This document shows, in pieces, positions 21,361 to 33,899 of a stretch of DNA of 64,000 nucleotides. The position numbers and the translations under genes were made by a program. The DNA lies in contig CM030866.1 of the NCBI GenBank assembly GCA_018105865.1, forward strand, positions 1,234,991 through 1,298,990, written 5' to 3'. The notes beneath the pieces are model-generated. The model was not told where the DNA came from, searched no databases, and saw only the letters and a program-made list of their open reading frames with translations. Numbering within the stretch: the first letter of the stretch is position 1; every line of letters starts with the position of its first letter. Source of the stretch: Metaphire vulgaris (Eukaryota; Annelida; Clitellata; Crassiclitellata; Megascolecidae).

Positions 21361-21522
21361 GGCCTTTGACTGCCCAACAGATGTCAGGTAGGCCCTAGGT
21401 CTGACGCATCGGGCAACTGGTGTGGAGAGGAGAGAGGGAAGGAAGGGAGACAAGGGCGACAGGTCACAGGAGTGAAAGAGAGAGAGAGAGATGCTAAAGC
21501 GTGCAAGCATACACAGGATAAA

Positions 21523-21523
<1 letters not shown>

Positions 21524-21598
<75 letters not shown>

Positions 21599-21907
21599 GC
21601 TGCTACTGCCACCACCACTGCTGCTGCCACTGCCACCACCACCACCACTGCCACCACCACCACCACCACCACCACCACCACCACCACCACCACCACCTGC
21701 ACCACCACCACCACCACCACCACCACCACCACCACCACTGCCACCACCACCACCACTGCCACCACCACCACCACCACCACCACCACTGCCACCACCACCA
21801 CCACCACCACTGCCACCACCACCACCACTGCTGCTGCTACTACTACTACTACCACCACTACTACTACCACTACTACTACTACTATTACTACTACTACTAC
21901 TACAACA

Positions 21908-21947
<40 letters not shown>

Positions 21948-21966
21948 ATAATAATAATAATACTAA
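21524..21966. repeat. (ACT)n/(ACC)n/(AAT)n compound array
   Basis: Over 440 bases of trinucleotides: ACT, then ACC interrupted by regular TGCCACC blocks, then ACT, ending in AAT. Homopolymer ORFs through it are artefacts. Confidence 0.95.
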
Positions 21967-22040
21967 TAGGGCTTAGAGTGGTTCAGTGGGGTCTGCCACT
22001 CTGCCCTGTGTGAGAACCACCTGTTCTGGAAGAATGTGCT
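21967..22040 (-). mobile_element. Retroposon end family N, copy 3
   Basis: GGGCTTAGAGTGGTTCAGTG then TGTGTGAGAACCACCTG, directly after AAT units. Confidence 0.65.
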
Positions 22041-22207
22041 TTCCCAATAAATAGTCACTAAATCATAAAGTCATATCCCTCAGTGTGTGTTCTCAAATCG
22101 CATATTTCATGATCGAAGTCAACCCGAAGGTTACGTCATTTACAGTAGCAGCGTCCGTTTTTAAACAACTTCTTTTAGTTCAACAGGCGGTTCGTTCTCG
22201 ACAGTGG

Positions 22208-22632
22208 CGTAGCCAGGATTCCGGAATAGGAGGGGGCACATCGACACTTTCGTGCAAAAAATATCTCCGACGAGCAAATAACGAGAGTAAAGGAAATCTT
22301 CGCACATTTACGTACATGCATTCTCTTCGACCATGCTACCTACCCCCAGTTTTCTCAACGGTTTTGCCGAAACCCCACGATCGGTACCAGCAGGGATATT
22401 TCTACACCCCTAACACCCCACAACACCCCCCAATCTGAGACCGACTCCCCCAACAACCCCGCCCCCTCTCATCTGAATGCCGGGTGACCTTTTTTTGCTT
22501 ACCAGACTTTTTGGCAGGGCACCGCCAGAATATCCCATCACCCCCGAATTGATAATCCTAGAAATAACCATGGGTACCAGACAGAATTGGGGGCCCGACC
22601 CCCCGACCCCGGTGTCCTCCGTGGCTGCTGGA
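22208..22632 (+). mobile_element. MITE family C, copy C2, split by MITE D3
   Basis: Begins CAGTGGCGTAGCCAGGATTC and ends near GTGGCTGCTGGAATG. The interior TTCTCTTCGACCATGCTACC and CTCAACGGTTTT are shared with C4 and with 58260-58460. A weak shared word lies at about 22268-22285. D3 occupies 22391-22572. Confidence 0.75.
22391..22572 (-). mobile_element. hAT MITE family D, copy D3, nested in C2
   Basis: Ends CAGGGATATTTCTA and CCTAGAAATAACCATG, 182 bases, perfect 8-bp duplication GGTACCAG (22383-22390, 22573-22580). Shared word on the minus strand at 22486-22505. Confidence 0.9.
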
Positions 22633-22804
22633 ATGAGCTTGACTATGGTTAAGTATGATATTTGCACTGAGTTACCCCCTAGCTTTGCATCGTTCATTTT
22701 TAAAACAACGTCACCCCAAGCTCCGCTGTTAAAAGCCAGGATGGCAGGCTAATGGCTTCCAAGAGCTCAGCGAATAGAAGTCCCTTGTCACTTAACGATC
22801 ATCC

Positions 22805-22841
22805 AGTCTCTCTCACTCTCTCTCTCTCTCTCTTTCTCTCA

Positions 22842-22873
<32 letters not shown>

Positions 22874-22874
22874 T
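22805..22874. repeat. (CT)n array
   Basis: CT runs with ACTCT and TTTCT breaks, partly a tandem of a 36-bp block. Confidence 0.9.
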
Positions 22875-23162
22875 AGTCACCGTGCTCCGTAGGGCAACGA
22901 AACGCACCGGAATTCAAGGTTCACTGACCGGAGACCAGATGTTCAACTCAGAGAAAACAGAAGCAAGGAGATGATTTTGCTAAACAGAGCGATTAGCAGA
23001 AAAGACATCGGTTATTTTGCAGTTGACGTTAATTCGCAGTTGAACATGAATCAATCGCAGGAAGGGACAACGAGTCTAATTTAGTTCTTTTTAAGCTGAA
23101 ATTAGTTGAGGGCAAATCGGTGCATAATGCTATTAATTCTAAAATCAGAGAGACGCTCTCAA
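22875..23162. other. Intergenic, nothing seen
   Basis: No supported feature. Confidence 0.35.
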
Positions 23163-23180
23163 AGACAGACATACAGACAT

Positions 23181-23230
<50 letters not shown>

Positions 23231-23232
23231 TG
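23163..23232. repeat. (GACA)n array
   Basis: GACA/GACATACA units, then GACT at the right edge. Confidence 0.95.
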
Positions 23233-23453
23233 ACTGACTGTAGTGATTGTAGTACAGAAATTATGAAGAACTGAAGTTTAATTCGCGCTCTCCTGGCATT
23301 GTACTGTATAGCCTACAGTATACTGCGACTTGCGTCAGCTTGTTGTAGACTCAAAGCTAACAGCTCTAACGGACAAAACGCATGTTTTTAATAGAGGGAC
23401 AGTGGTTTGTTTTCAACAGCGGAGAAATCCTACTAGACCACTTAAAATTTAGC

Positions 23454-23535
<82 letters not shown>

Positions 23536-23536
23536 G
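23454..23536. repeat. (ATT)n microsatellite
   Basis: About 27 uninterrupted units. Confidence 0.95.
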
Positions 23537-23841
23537 ACTAAAACAGTGCAGACCTATTTTAATCCAACCAAAACGTCTCAATCTCTGTTAAGTATTTATA
23601 ATTCCTCGCTATCGAAATTTTTCGGTCGAAATGATCGAAACATGATTTCTTTCTGGCCACGCGATTTAATAAGTAAGTATGCCTACTTCTATCTTCATTC
23701 GTTCACGAGTCTTTACATTCGGAATCGTTATTAGATTTTTCATTTTTTGAGCATTATTCTCGTAATGTCTTTTCAAACTTAAACTCGTCTGTCATTTATG
23801 CACTCAGAATTTTAATTTACCAGATGTCGGTTTGTTCTTTT

Positions 23842-23844
<3 letters not shown>

Positions 23845-23906
<62 letters not shown>
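23845..23906. repeat. (CT)n microsatellite
   Basis: About 31 CT units. Confidence 0.95.
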
Positions 23907-23908
<2 letters not shown>

Positions 23909-23923
23909 CTGGGAAGTAGCGTG

Positions 23924-24057
23924 CAGAGGGGGGGGCAGAGGGGGCGGTGGCCCCGGGCGCCGACCCAGATGGGGACGCCACGATTGATTTGGAGACCCTT
24001 TTTTTGCTCGTCAAACATTTTCTCATCAACTTGGTCCCAGGCGCCAGCCACTCTCTG
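23924..24057 (-). mobile_element. G-like MITE remnant
   Basis: CAGAGGGGGGGGC at one end, GCCACTCTCTG at the other, GGCGCC words inside, and the shared internal word on the minus strand at 23994-24012 (TGACGAGCAAAAAAAGGGTC). Flanks do not match. Confidence 0.55.
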
Positions 24058-24932
24058 CGCGCCTCTAGCCTTTGTCTATGTCTCTGTCTCTGTCTCACAT
24101 TATTCGGTCTTCGGGATATAGAATACAATCGGGCATTCGTAATACCGAATCTCAACAAGGACCCTTTTAATTAATAGGCGGAATCTGTCGCTTCAAGCGA
24201 CCTTTTTCATTAGCATACCCGTGTCCCTCCGTAGCGCTTTCCCGCGGCTGGAGCATTTTACCAGACCATTATCGCCACACCAGCAGTAGGGCCTAGGCCG
24301 GCCGTCGTCTGCCGAATCTAGAAACCTCTTCTCTCGGTCATGTCAATGCAATACTCCAGTCCATCACCTGTACCGACTGGATCGCATTTCTCCGGATAGC
24401 ATTTCTCTAGAGCGCTCAGGTGCCGCCTGTAGATGTTGACACACTTAGAAGAAATGGAGGAAATAAGCCAAAGAGAGCACACACGAATTCATAGTCATCT
24501 TCTCCCTCTTTCTTCATATGCTGAAATTAAGGTGACAGCATGAATTTATGTACCTTTCTCCAATGTTCGTCCCGAGATTTCCTGACTGCTGCTGCTGCTG
24601 CAGCTGACAACGGCACCGTCCACTCTTCCGTCCATCATATTTTTGCGTCCTTTTTGTCTGGTTTCCGGCGTCGTTCCTTGCTGGTCTGAATTTGTCCCTT
24701 CTGCGTGGTGTTTCACATGAACTATAGGCTATACTGTACATGCACATCGAATTTACATGTCACTTGTCGTTGTTAATGCACACTATCTGAGGATGGATAG
24801 GTAACAACGGGCCCTGGTTAAAATGAAGGTATTTCTAAGCCCTGGTTAAAACGATTGTTCCACTAGGCATGACTAAAAATAACAAAAATGGTTTGACGCG
24901 GTATTTCTAATTTCTGAAAAGTCTTTATACGT

Positions 24933-24935
<3 letters not shown>
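24058..24935. other. Intergenic, nothing supported
   Basis: A short CTG run at 24584-24600. Open frames without domains. Confidence 0.35.

Positions 24936-24985
<50 letters not shown>
24936..24985. repeat. (AT)n microsatellite
   Basis: About 25 AT units. Confidence 0.95.
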
Positions 24986-24987
<2 letters not shown>

Positions 24988-25600
24988 CCGACCGTTTAAA
25001 AGTAATTTAATTGAAATTAGAAAAATCATCGCAAATTTGTTACAAAAACCAGTGCTCGTTTTAATCGGTAAGGGCTACTCTAAGCAAAGTAGTCTTCGTT
25101 GATTAAACAAAGTCAAGAGTTATCGAATGTAGCCTACTCGTATATATTCATTCGATGTAAGTGGAGAAACAGTGGAATGCGCAAAGGAATTCTTTTCCGA
25201 ATTTGCATCCAAAATAGCTGTCGGTCTTCTAAGTTTACCTCTACAGTCAAGCGCCAATCGTTCAATCACCACAGAACATGCAAACAAAGATCATTGTCCT
25301 GTCCCTTCGAAATGCAATGTATGCCTACAGTTTATCTCTCTTCGTCAACATCGACTGTTTTGGTTATCATTCCTCGTTGGACAGTGACGAATTTCGTCTC
25401 TCTTCTCTATAGGCAAATGACGTCCAATGGAGAGTTCGTTAAGTGGAAATCTTTGCTATGTTAAGGTCCTGCGTTATCTTCTCGATTTGCAAGGTCCAGA
25501 AACCGACAGGGAACACTTTCGTAAGGTCTATTCTGTGCGGAAATAACGAATACCAGCGACAGAAGCAAGCCATCGTCAGAACCGGGCAAAGTAGGCCTAT
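24986..25600. other. Intergenic with 121-codon ORF of unknown status
   Basis: Open frame 25099-25464 (plus) has no motif I recognise and overlaps a second frame. I do not call it a gene. Confidence 0.3.
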
Positions 25601-25605
25601 ATAAT

Positions 25606-25700
25606 TATGACTCCCCGTCATTATTGTACATATATAATAATGACGGGGAGCCATTATTATATATAATAATGAATGGGGAGTCATTATTATATAGAGAGTA
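25606..25700. repeat. Near-palindromic ATTATTATATATAATAATG repeats
   Basis: Three copies of a roughly 30-base block (GGGGAGTCATTATTATATA), each self-complementary in its AT part. Confidence 0.7.
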
Positions 25701-25705
25701 ATTAT

Positions 25706-25850
25706 CACTGGCGTAGCCAAGGGGGGTTTGGGGGAGGGTTAGACCCCCTTGGCTGCCGGAAGCAAAATATTTTAATGAGTGTCTATGCATTTTTAATTTT
25801 GGCACGCGATTTTGGGGGTCAAGCCCCCCTTGGCCACCTGGCTATAGAAC
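25706..25850 (-). mobile_element. MITE family C, truncated copy C6
   Basis: CACTGGCGTAGCCAAGGGGG, CCCTTGGCTGCCGGAAGC and TCTATGCATTTTTAATTTTGG match the reverse complement of the right half of C5. The other half is missing. Confidence 0.65.
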
Positions 25851-25904
25851 GCAAGGGTTTTAGCGCATTTGATGCTTTGCGTATATTTGCGCTCTAGAAA
25901 TGCT

Positions 25905-25905
25905 C

Positions 25906-25969
<64 letters not shown>

Positions 25970-25971
25970 TG

Positions 25972-26030
<59 letters not shown>
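25905..26030. repeat. (AAT)n array
   Basis: Two AAT runs separated by GATGAT. Confidence 0.95.
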
Positions 26031-26031
<1 letters not shown>

Positions 26032-26165
26032 CACTTCTATAGCACCATTTCTAATACCTAAGGGTATCACTCGATGGTACTTCAAATCCATCCGCCAAAG
26101 ACCAGGTCATTCCAGAGGGAAACAGCAAGACAGACTATGGAGGAAATGTTAATTGAAAGAGATGT
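26031..26165 (-). mobile_element. LINE 3' end, family M, with (AAT)n tail
   Basis: On the minus strand it reads CTGGAATGACCTGGTC, GAAGTACCATCGAGTGATAC, GGTGCTATAGAAGTGCA and then straight into the (TTA)n array. Same order as at 28250-28393. Confidence 0.7.
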
Positions 26166-26760
26166 GTTTTAATCTGAAAATACTCAATGAATTGGAAGAT
26201 CTGACAGCAAGAGGGATATAGTTCTAGATTTTCGGCCCAGAAATAGAAAAAACTCTCTTACTTACTGTCGAGTTCTTGCTGGGCGTTCCAAACTAGTTAC
26301 AAAGACAGTTACGTAGTTACACCTGTAATTGCCTAACCTACTTACCGCAACATATCGTTACAAATAATTTTAAGGCGGGTTGGGTTGAGTTGGGTCAAAC
26401 AGGCCTAACCCTGTTGCTCTCTTGGGTTGAGTTGGGTCTGAATAATGATAGGTTGGGGTTTAACCAGCGGTTGTAAGATGATTAATGTTTCAACGTGCTA
26501 TCGACCTTCAGAAATAATGCACCCCTCCCCCGCCAGGTCGGGGAAACAACTGCACCTTTTAAAAACTTCAATGAAGCCGCGCCTGACGGGGAGATGAAAC
26601 AGGAAATTAATTGAGACTGATAAGTGCAACCGATGTCCGTCGATACGGACAATTGTAATCAACGCGGAATTAATTTATTAGTAAGACAAATCGATTAATT
26701 TGCTGCACGGTTATCAGCTGCTCTGCGGTCATTTTGTTTGTACAAAAAAACTTAGTTTGT
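26166..26760. other. Intergenic with family P tract
   Basis: GGGTTGGGTTGAGTTGGG words at 26372-26462 are the reverse of the tract at 38257-38397. No gene. Confidence 0.35.
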
Positions 26761-27312
<552 letters not shown>

Positions 27313-28149
27313 GTGATAATACCGCATGTTCTAAAGCAGTAAAACTCAATGCAAGTGTTTTGAATTAGCGTCGAAATCTCAATGGTTTTTTATTGGAATA
27401 TTCGGTCTTAGATTAGAAACCTTAGAACGCAAAATAGGAAGAGGAAGGAGACAAAGTGAAGAAGAGAAGAAGAAATACGCTCGTCAAGATCTCTCAGAAA
27501 GTGTTGCAACCAATACGAGCAGCAGCACATGGACAGAATCTATTAACTGGTTTCTGGCCTGGCGTTGGACTCACTTAAATCAGATCCAAACTGTTCACAG
27601 TTCAGTATTAGCAATCAAGGAACCTACTTACACTGGTTCCCGGTTTTGTCAGAACCCGCAACTAATATACCGACTGGCGAGTAATTGGTCCTTTACACGC
27701 GCAGTCAAATTTATTGGCCAGTTAGGAGGACTTTGATTTCCGACACACGTGCGCCCACATTGTTCTCCGTGAAATATATAGATTTAGCTGAATATTTTAG
27801 AAAGGTAGAGCTTTTCGAAAAACACGTGCAGCCGATGGTTGTGAAAGCGATCAATTTTTATCCACTCATAGTCTCAGTAGCCTATCCAGAAGCGATTTCT
27901 CAACCCCATCTTGATACCGATTACTTCTATTTGATATAATAATTTAATAATTTAACAAGTAATTAATTCCAATTTCACTTAAAATCCAATTATTATTATT
28001 TTTCAATCAGACCGCGAATACACATGAATTAATTGCTTAATTCACTGCTCTAGATGACTGCCATCTATCGGCGAAAACCACCGGAAATAATTAAGATATT
28101 CAATAGACAGAACGGAAGGGCAATCATACAACAAGGTGCACAAGGAAAT
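27313..28149. other. Intergenic, nothing supported
   Basis: Open frame 27685-27939 (plus, 84 codons) has no recognisable motif. Confidence 0.35.
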
Positions 28150-28393
28150 ACCAGTTGAAAGCATTGTTTTAGAATGCGTGCTCTTACTAAAACATCTTCC
28201 GATCCAGACTTAAGACGCATCTCTTTCAGTTGGCGTTTCCTCCATAGTCCGTCTCACTCTCTCCCTCTGACTGATCTCTGGAATGACCTGGATCTTTTGC
28301 GGATTGATTTTGAAGTACCATCGATTGATACCGTGGGTATTAGAAGTGATTTAGAACTGGTGCTATAGAAGTGCATAATTATTATTATTATTT
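28150..28393 (+). mobile_element. LINE 3' end, family M, with (ATT)n tail
   Basis: AAGACGCATCTCTTTCAG at 28212-28229 reads KTHLFQ and continues LAFPP stop (TAG 28245-28247), a typical LINE ORF terminus. Then follow CTGGAATGACCTGGATC, GAAGTACCATCGATTGATAC and GGTGCTATAGAAGTGCATA, and an (ATT)n tail to 28393. Confidence 0.7.
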
Positions 28394-28451
28394 ATCGCAA
28401 CCCATGATGTTGTCCGGTCTCTAAACAAGGACTGCCAAACGAGCAAGGAAG

Positions 28452-28643
28452 CAGAGGCGTAGCCAGGAATTTGATTTGGGAGGGTATAAATATTTTGGGT
28501 GGGTATAAATCTTAACTATAAACCACACATAAACCATATAAACCACATATAACCACATGCAAATCACATAAAAAAACTTTAAGGTAGACTGATTTTGGGG
28601 TGGTATACATACCGATATACCTCCTCACGTCGCTACGCCCCTG
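28452..28643 (+). mobile_element. hAT MITE family E, copy E1
   Basis: Ends CAGAGGCGTAGCCAGG and CGCTACGCCCCTG, 192 bases, perfect 8-bp duplication CAAGGAAG (28444-28451, 28644-28651). The interior is rich in ATAAACCACATA words. Confidence 0.95.
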
Positions 28644-28724
28644 CAAGGAAGAGGACTAATTCACAATAACTAGTGGTTACACATCTGGTAGAATATTAGG
28701 CCTACTGATCCAAGCTAATCTAAA

Positions 28725-28875
28725 AATTAAACTTCTATAGCGCCACTTGAAAATAATAATGCACAGAAGCATCAGCCGATGGTACATCAAGTCACAATCA
28801 CGCAAGATCCAGGTCAAATTCCAGGACATTCGGTCGGCCATACGACAAAAGTCTACGGGAGTAGGTCCTAATAAT
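28725..28875 (-). mobile_element. LINE 3' end, family M
   Basis: ACTTCTATAGCGCCACTTG, GATGGTACATCAAGTCAC and AGATCCAGGTCAAATTCCAG are the family M 3' phrases in reverse. Confidence 0.6.
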
Positions 28876-28887
28876 CCAACTTACCAA

Positions 28888-29059
28888 CAGGGCGCGATTT
28901 TTAAAGAGGAAGGGGATTCCCCACTGCCCAACTACATCCCCCGTACTGCTACATCCCCCACCACTACACCCCCCCACTGCTACGCTTCCCCAACAACTAC
29001 ATCCCCCCAAGATCGACATATTCCCCCCTCCACTGCTCCAGGTCACAGATCGCACCCTG
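28888..29059 (+). mobile_element. MITE family B, copy B2
   Basis: Ends CAGGGCGCGATTTTT and CAGATCGCACCCTG, 172 bases. Flanks CTTACCAA and CTTTTACCAA are alike allowing an insertion. Confidence 0.8.
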
Positions 29060-29665
29060 CTTTTACCAATCCACTTACCTGGCTCTAATCTCCGCTGCCC
29101 GTGTAAGCTCCGTCGAGGAAGACGATTAGAAGGGATTAACGGACGTCGGAAGGAACCCTTTCGGGAAATTATCCTCCGTCTTTCTGCCCATGAAGGCGGC
29201 CCCCGAATTAAAACCGTGTCCTCGGCGGCGACTGCACAGCAAGCTAGCGCGACTGCGTCGACTCCAGCCAAAGAAAGTCACCAGAACTCGACGGGGTTAA
29301 TATAGAGGAGCAGCGGGCGGGCGCACCCGATGAAAGAACGCGACCGCGGGGGCTGCGCACGGCCAACCCCCCTCGACACTTCCTCTCTAGGGCAGCTGAA
29401 AACTGACGACGGAATGATATAGAGGCCTGACATTGACGGTAAGCTGCACAGACTAAAACCGGGGACGCCGAATAACAGCGGACCGATCCACCGTAGCTGC
29501 TGCGCCCAGCGTCACGGATGTTTTCGATCGGTCAGGAAGAGTGACGAATAGACCTATGCGTGCCGGGCGCGAATGTCATTCAATGCGTCAACTATTCGAC
29601 TTCTTAACAGCAGAAATCGGATCGAAAAGGATTTCTCGCACCGTATTTATTATCTTAGAGCGATT

Positions 29666-29669
<4 letters not shown>
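29060..29669. other. CpG-rich stretch, possible promoter or exon, unassigned
   Basis: About 29240-29560 is markedly richer in G, C and CpG than its surroundings and free of simple repeats. An overlapping open frame (28798-29271, minus) has no recognisable domain and runs into MITE B2. No TATA or gene can be supported. Confidence 0.3.

Positions 29670-29726
<57 letters not shown>
29670..29726. repeat. (AT)n microsatellite
   Basis: About 28 AT units, adjoining MITE C5. Confidence 0.95.
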
Positions 29727-29728
<2 letters not shown>

Positions 29729-29731
29729 GTA

Positions 29732-30015
29732 CAGTGGCGTAGCCAGGATTTTAGGAAATGGGGTTTGGTTTTTGGTTTTGACATGACCAACTTCGGGAAA
29801 AATCTTGACAAGCAAAAAACGAAAAAAGGTCACCTCTATATTTCACGACGAGCAAAACAAGGTCGTCACCTCTTAAATCGTTACATTTTGTAGCCAAGGG
29901 GATCGACCCTCGAAATCGCGTCCCAAATTTAAAATGCATAGAAACTCATTAAAAATATTTTATTTTCGGCAGCCAAGGGGTTTTTTAACCACAGCCCCCC
30001 TTGGCTACGCCACTC
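29732..30015 (+). mobile_element. hAT MITE family C, copy C5
   Basis: Begins CAGTGGCGTAGCCAGG and ends TTGGCTACGCCACTC, 284 bases. Flanks TATGGGTA and TATGCGCA agree at 6 of 8. The shared internal word is present twice (29806-29831, 29846-29864). GCCAAGGGG words near the right end form a small hairpin. Confidence 0.85.
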
Positions 30016-31430
30016 TATGCGCACAAACACACGCACACACAAGCACACATACACACACTCTGCGTTTTGTGCGCAATGTGCGTGGCTCAAGGCTAATCTT
30101 GCTCTCGGATATGCAGAATATCTTTATCTCCAGATTTATTGAATTTTCATGACAACCCATTGATTTTTTTAAAAACGCCCCCTATTCATGATATCAAAGG
30201 TGAAAACTCCAATTTATTGCAAACCAACGACCAAACCAATACAACCAAACCTTTATCTTTGTAAAAATTCAATGTGATGTAATAAGGGTATAGGCGTAAA
30301 CTTCTATTAGTCTTCCAGGCTCAAGCCCCCCCCCCTCCCACACACACACACTTTTTACAGTCTGTCCTAGGGAAGGGAAAATGAATAGGGGTTGACAGAC
30401 ACTCCACTGCTTCATCCAAGTTTGCGCCAATAAATAAGGGACTTACTGTCCTATTATCCTTTATGGCACCTCTTATATTCCTGATCGGAGGCGTAGATTT
30501 TTGATTTTTCTAGCGCCAGTGTTTAAGTGATTTGCCCCAGTTTTTGAGGTGCAATTTCAATGCAATGTACGTCGATTATACGCGACTCTATTACCGGAGC
30601 AGAATTGCGACCTTAACTATGAATGACGGATTAACAGGTAAGATACCTGTTCCTCAGCAGAAGCAGGTGTCCTCGTTGAGTCAGCGGCAGAGACAATGAT
30701 AATTCCAACCGGTAAATCGGACGCTCTTCGATAGCTTTCGAATTTTAAGCCGTGCCGATGAAAAGGAATCGACTCACTTAGCAACGAGAACCATCGTTAC
30801 TGTTCTCGTCTTCCTCCGTCCGGAAGAACGGAAATTCTGGAAATCCTTATTGGGACATCAACCGAACCCTGTTCATAAATCGTAGGGATCAAAAGGGATT
30901 CGGTCCGAACCGTAGCAGCGAAGCCCATACAATCGCTGTTTTGTATTCAAGATACGAGCTCTTAGGCATATGCTATACTAATACCCGCGAAGATACATGC
31001 GATGAACGCATCAAATCTTATCTCTCTCTACTTCTTCGTTTGCTCCCTCTACTTCTCCCTCACCCCATCACCTCTTTCTCTCTAAGCCGTTTCCAGGATT
31101 ATAGAGTCAATTCCTTATCTCGGATTTCGTCGGAGAAGAACCTCTATCTATTTAGTCCAATTTACGAGTATATAGTAATATCAACAGCGCTATACAAACG
31201 GACGATTTAGTCAATAGGGTGTCTCCTCCAAAATCCTCCGCAGTTTAGGAGGAGAGAACTGGGGTGGGGGGCATTATAATGAGGAAGATCGCGATAAAAG
31301 AGGACGGAGGATAAGACCATATCTAATCTCACGATTTTTATTTATTATAGCAATCATCGCATCTGCGTTCAAATTCACAGAGGACACAGGCTGAATACAA
31401 ATGACAATAGAAAGTTAAACAACGCGTGTA
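30016..31430. other. Intergenic, nothing supported
   Basis: A short CA-rich tract at 30020-30058 and C-run at 30328-30350. The open frame 30941-31210 has low-complexity Leu/Ser content. CGGAGGCGTAGATTTTTG at 30485 could be a degraded MITE end. Confidence 0.35.
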
Positions 31431-31438
31431 TCCACAGT

Positions 31439-31633
31439 ATAGAGGCGGCTGCATAGGGGCGATCGGGGGACCCGTGCCCCCTATTGAAGGCCTCACACCC
31501 CCAGCTGCCTCCGTGTTTTTAGTTCACCTATTCTAAGCAGCTAGACTAGTCCAGGTTTTTGAAAAATAGTTGGCACCATGCTTAGAAGTTGTCACCCCCA
31601 CCCCCCACTTGTCAAATCTTGAGGCCGCCACTG
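31439..31633 (-). mobile_element. hAT MITE family A, copy A7 (left end damaged)
   Basis: Left end TAGAGGCGGCTGCATAGG, right end TTGAGGCCGCCACTG. CTTAGAAGTTGTCACCCCC is the family marker in reverse. Flanks do not match. Confidence 0.7.
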
Positions 31634-31709
31634 CATGTTCCTGCTATCTATTGAAATTGCTTTTTACTCAACACTTTTGTCCTTGTAATACAGTGGACGG
31701 ACATTGTTT

Positions 31710-31711
31710 TC

Positions 31712-31788
<77 letters not shown>

Positions 31789-31790
31789 GT
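31710..31790. repeat. (GTCT)n array
   Basis: About 20 GTCT units. Confidence 0.95.
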
Positions 31791-32251
31791 TTCCGCTGGC
31801 GATTTTGTCACTGGCATCTTCAAAACACACATCCCCAAAATCATTTCAACTTGAACAGACAGTAAGAACTAAAACGTCGATACCTAGGGAAAATAGATGC
31901 AGAGGTGGCGGTCAAGCTCGCCGCCGTCCATAATCTTCGCTTCTTTCTCTTCGTGCCAATGACGTCACCGGGAGTAAACACGGAGTAGCAATCTCCGGCG
32001 AATCCTCACACGAAGACAGGTAATTCAGAAATATGGCGGCCGGGCACAGCGGGTAAAAGATTGGCAGAAGCCGGATTAGTAAGCATCGGTCTCGTGTGCC
32101 CGCGGTTTCGACCGGGCCTTCATCGACGACGGAGATAACTACAAGTGTACTCGGTAATTTGACGTATTTCGGCGGAGAATATTGGCCAAATGTGAACGAA
32201 TGAAATGCTTCGACGGAATCTCGCAGGTGGTTACGCGGCGAATTAGGGTTT
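31791..32251. other. Intergenic, CpG-moderate, nothing supported
   Basis: Non-repetitive, with higher GC than most of the window. The minus-strand frame 31912-32571 gets most of its length from the GA array. No domain. Confidence 0.3.
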
Positions 32252-32552
<301 letters not shown>

Positions 32553-33399
32553 CTTGTGAAGATGGACACAATTAACCGTGCGCAGTGTGCAGATGCGATA
32601 TTTCCTTTGCAGATGCGATGAGACTGGCCACCGGGGGTGGGGGCCCCACCCACTGTTTCCCAGTGACATATACCGAATCAAAGGTCAGCATAATAATTAC
32701 GTCATGGGGTTAGGAACTGTCGCATAAGAACAAGAACACTACGGCGTGCAACTATTCCATTTATGAATGTAGTTTCACTTATTACAGCAGCTTATATATT
32801 TATTTTACCTATGAGACTGCAGCTTCTAGTGTTTAAAAGAGCAGACGGTGTATCGGATGAAATCTTCTATTTGTTTGCAGTCTTATTCCCCTATTGACGC
32901 TAAATCTATCTAACCTTTTTACAAGAAAAAATAGGGTACTTGCAATGATCAAGCTCTGATTATCAGCGAAGATGGAACAGCATTATGACGGACAGATCTA
33001 TAACTACGCCGTAACTAAGCCGCTGTTTCATGATCTGTTATCTTGACTATGAATAAATTATTGTGATGTTGGCAGTTCAGCGTTGATAGAAAATTACCTA
33101 ACAGATAACATCCACTGCGCTTAATTTGCTTTGGACGAACATTAAACACAGGTAAGGGAACTGGAGTGGCCCCAGCTGGTGTCGGTTGTCTCTTCCTTGG
33201 AAAAACTTAAGGCACCCGATAACAGAATACGCGGGCGCATCAAATTTCTTAATAAAGTTGACACGATATGACCACGAATAGCTGAAGATATAGCAGTCAG
33301 TGGCTGTGCAACCTAATCCTAAGAAGGCCACTTAAGTTTCCCCAGATCTAGAGTTCTATAGACAGTCGGTTACAAGAACAACGACGACAGTGATTATAA
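32553..33399. other. Intergenic, nothing supported
   Basis: No repeats of note. The open frame 33098-33331 (minus) is not recognised. Confidence 0.35.
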
Positions 33400-33404
33400 C
33401 AACG

Positions 33405-33460
33405 ATGATGAAGACGACGACGACGATGACGATGATGATGATGATGGCGATTATTATGAA
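33405..33460. repeat. (GAC/GAT)n array
   Basis: Imperfect GAC and GAT units. The same kind of tract resumes at 33640-33715 on the other side of MITE Q1. Confidence 0.9.
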
Positions 33461-33473
33461 TGATGACGATGAT

Positions 33474-33640
33474 CAGTGTTTTATACAGGCCTGCTAGGGG
33501 AAAATTTCAACCCCCTCCCCAAAGCACACAAATCCCCCAATCCCAGCAATGACACTTTTTGCACTGAACTGTGTCTCTTCCCCCTCTCCCAGCCAAGTCA
33601 ATTTCCCTCCCCAAAGACTTGGTGTCTGGATAAAACACTG
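33474..33640 (+). mobile_element. MITE family Q, copy Q1
   Basis: Ends CAGTGTTTTATACAGGCCTG and TGTCTGGATAAAACACTG, 167 bases. Flanks ACGATGAT and ACGACGAT agree at 7 of 8 but lie in a GAT tract, so the duplication is not independent evidence. Confidence 0.75.
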
Positions 33641-33715
33641 ACGACGATGATCATAATGATGACAATGATGATGTAGTTGTTGTTGATGATGATGATGATG
33701 ATGATGTAGTTGTTG
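33641..33715. repeat. (GAT)n array
   Basis: GAT units with two GTAGTTGTTG interruptions. Confidence 0.9.
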
Positions 33716-33899
33716 CACGAGAGATTGAGTTGGCTATGATGATGTCATCAGGCGCGTACAATGCAGGCAGATTGGCAGAATGATTTATGAAAGCGGCGAA
33801 AATAATGAACGCACAAGATTCATGAAGGGCATTTTGTCTTCGTTCTCATTGACACCACGCTGGCCAATTTTTTCTATCAATGACCAACGACAATGGCTT

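Noticed and set aside
21268..21976. 200-codon Val-rich and 160-codon Thr/His-rich ORFs
   Set aside because: Pure ACT/ACC array translation, no coding signal outside the array.
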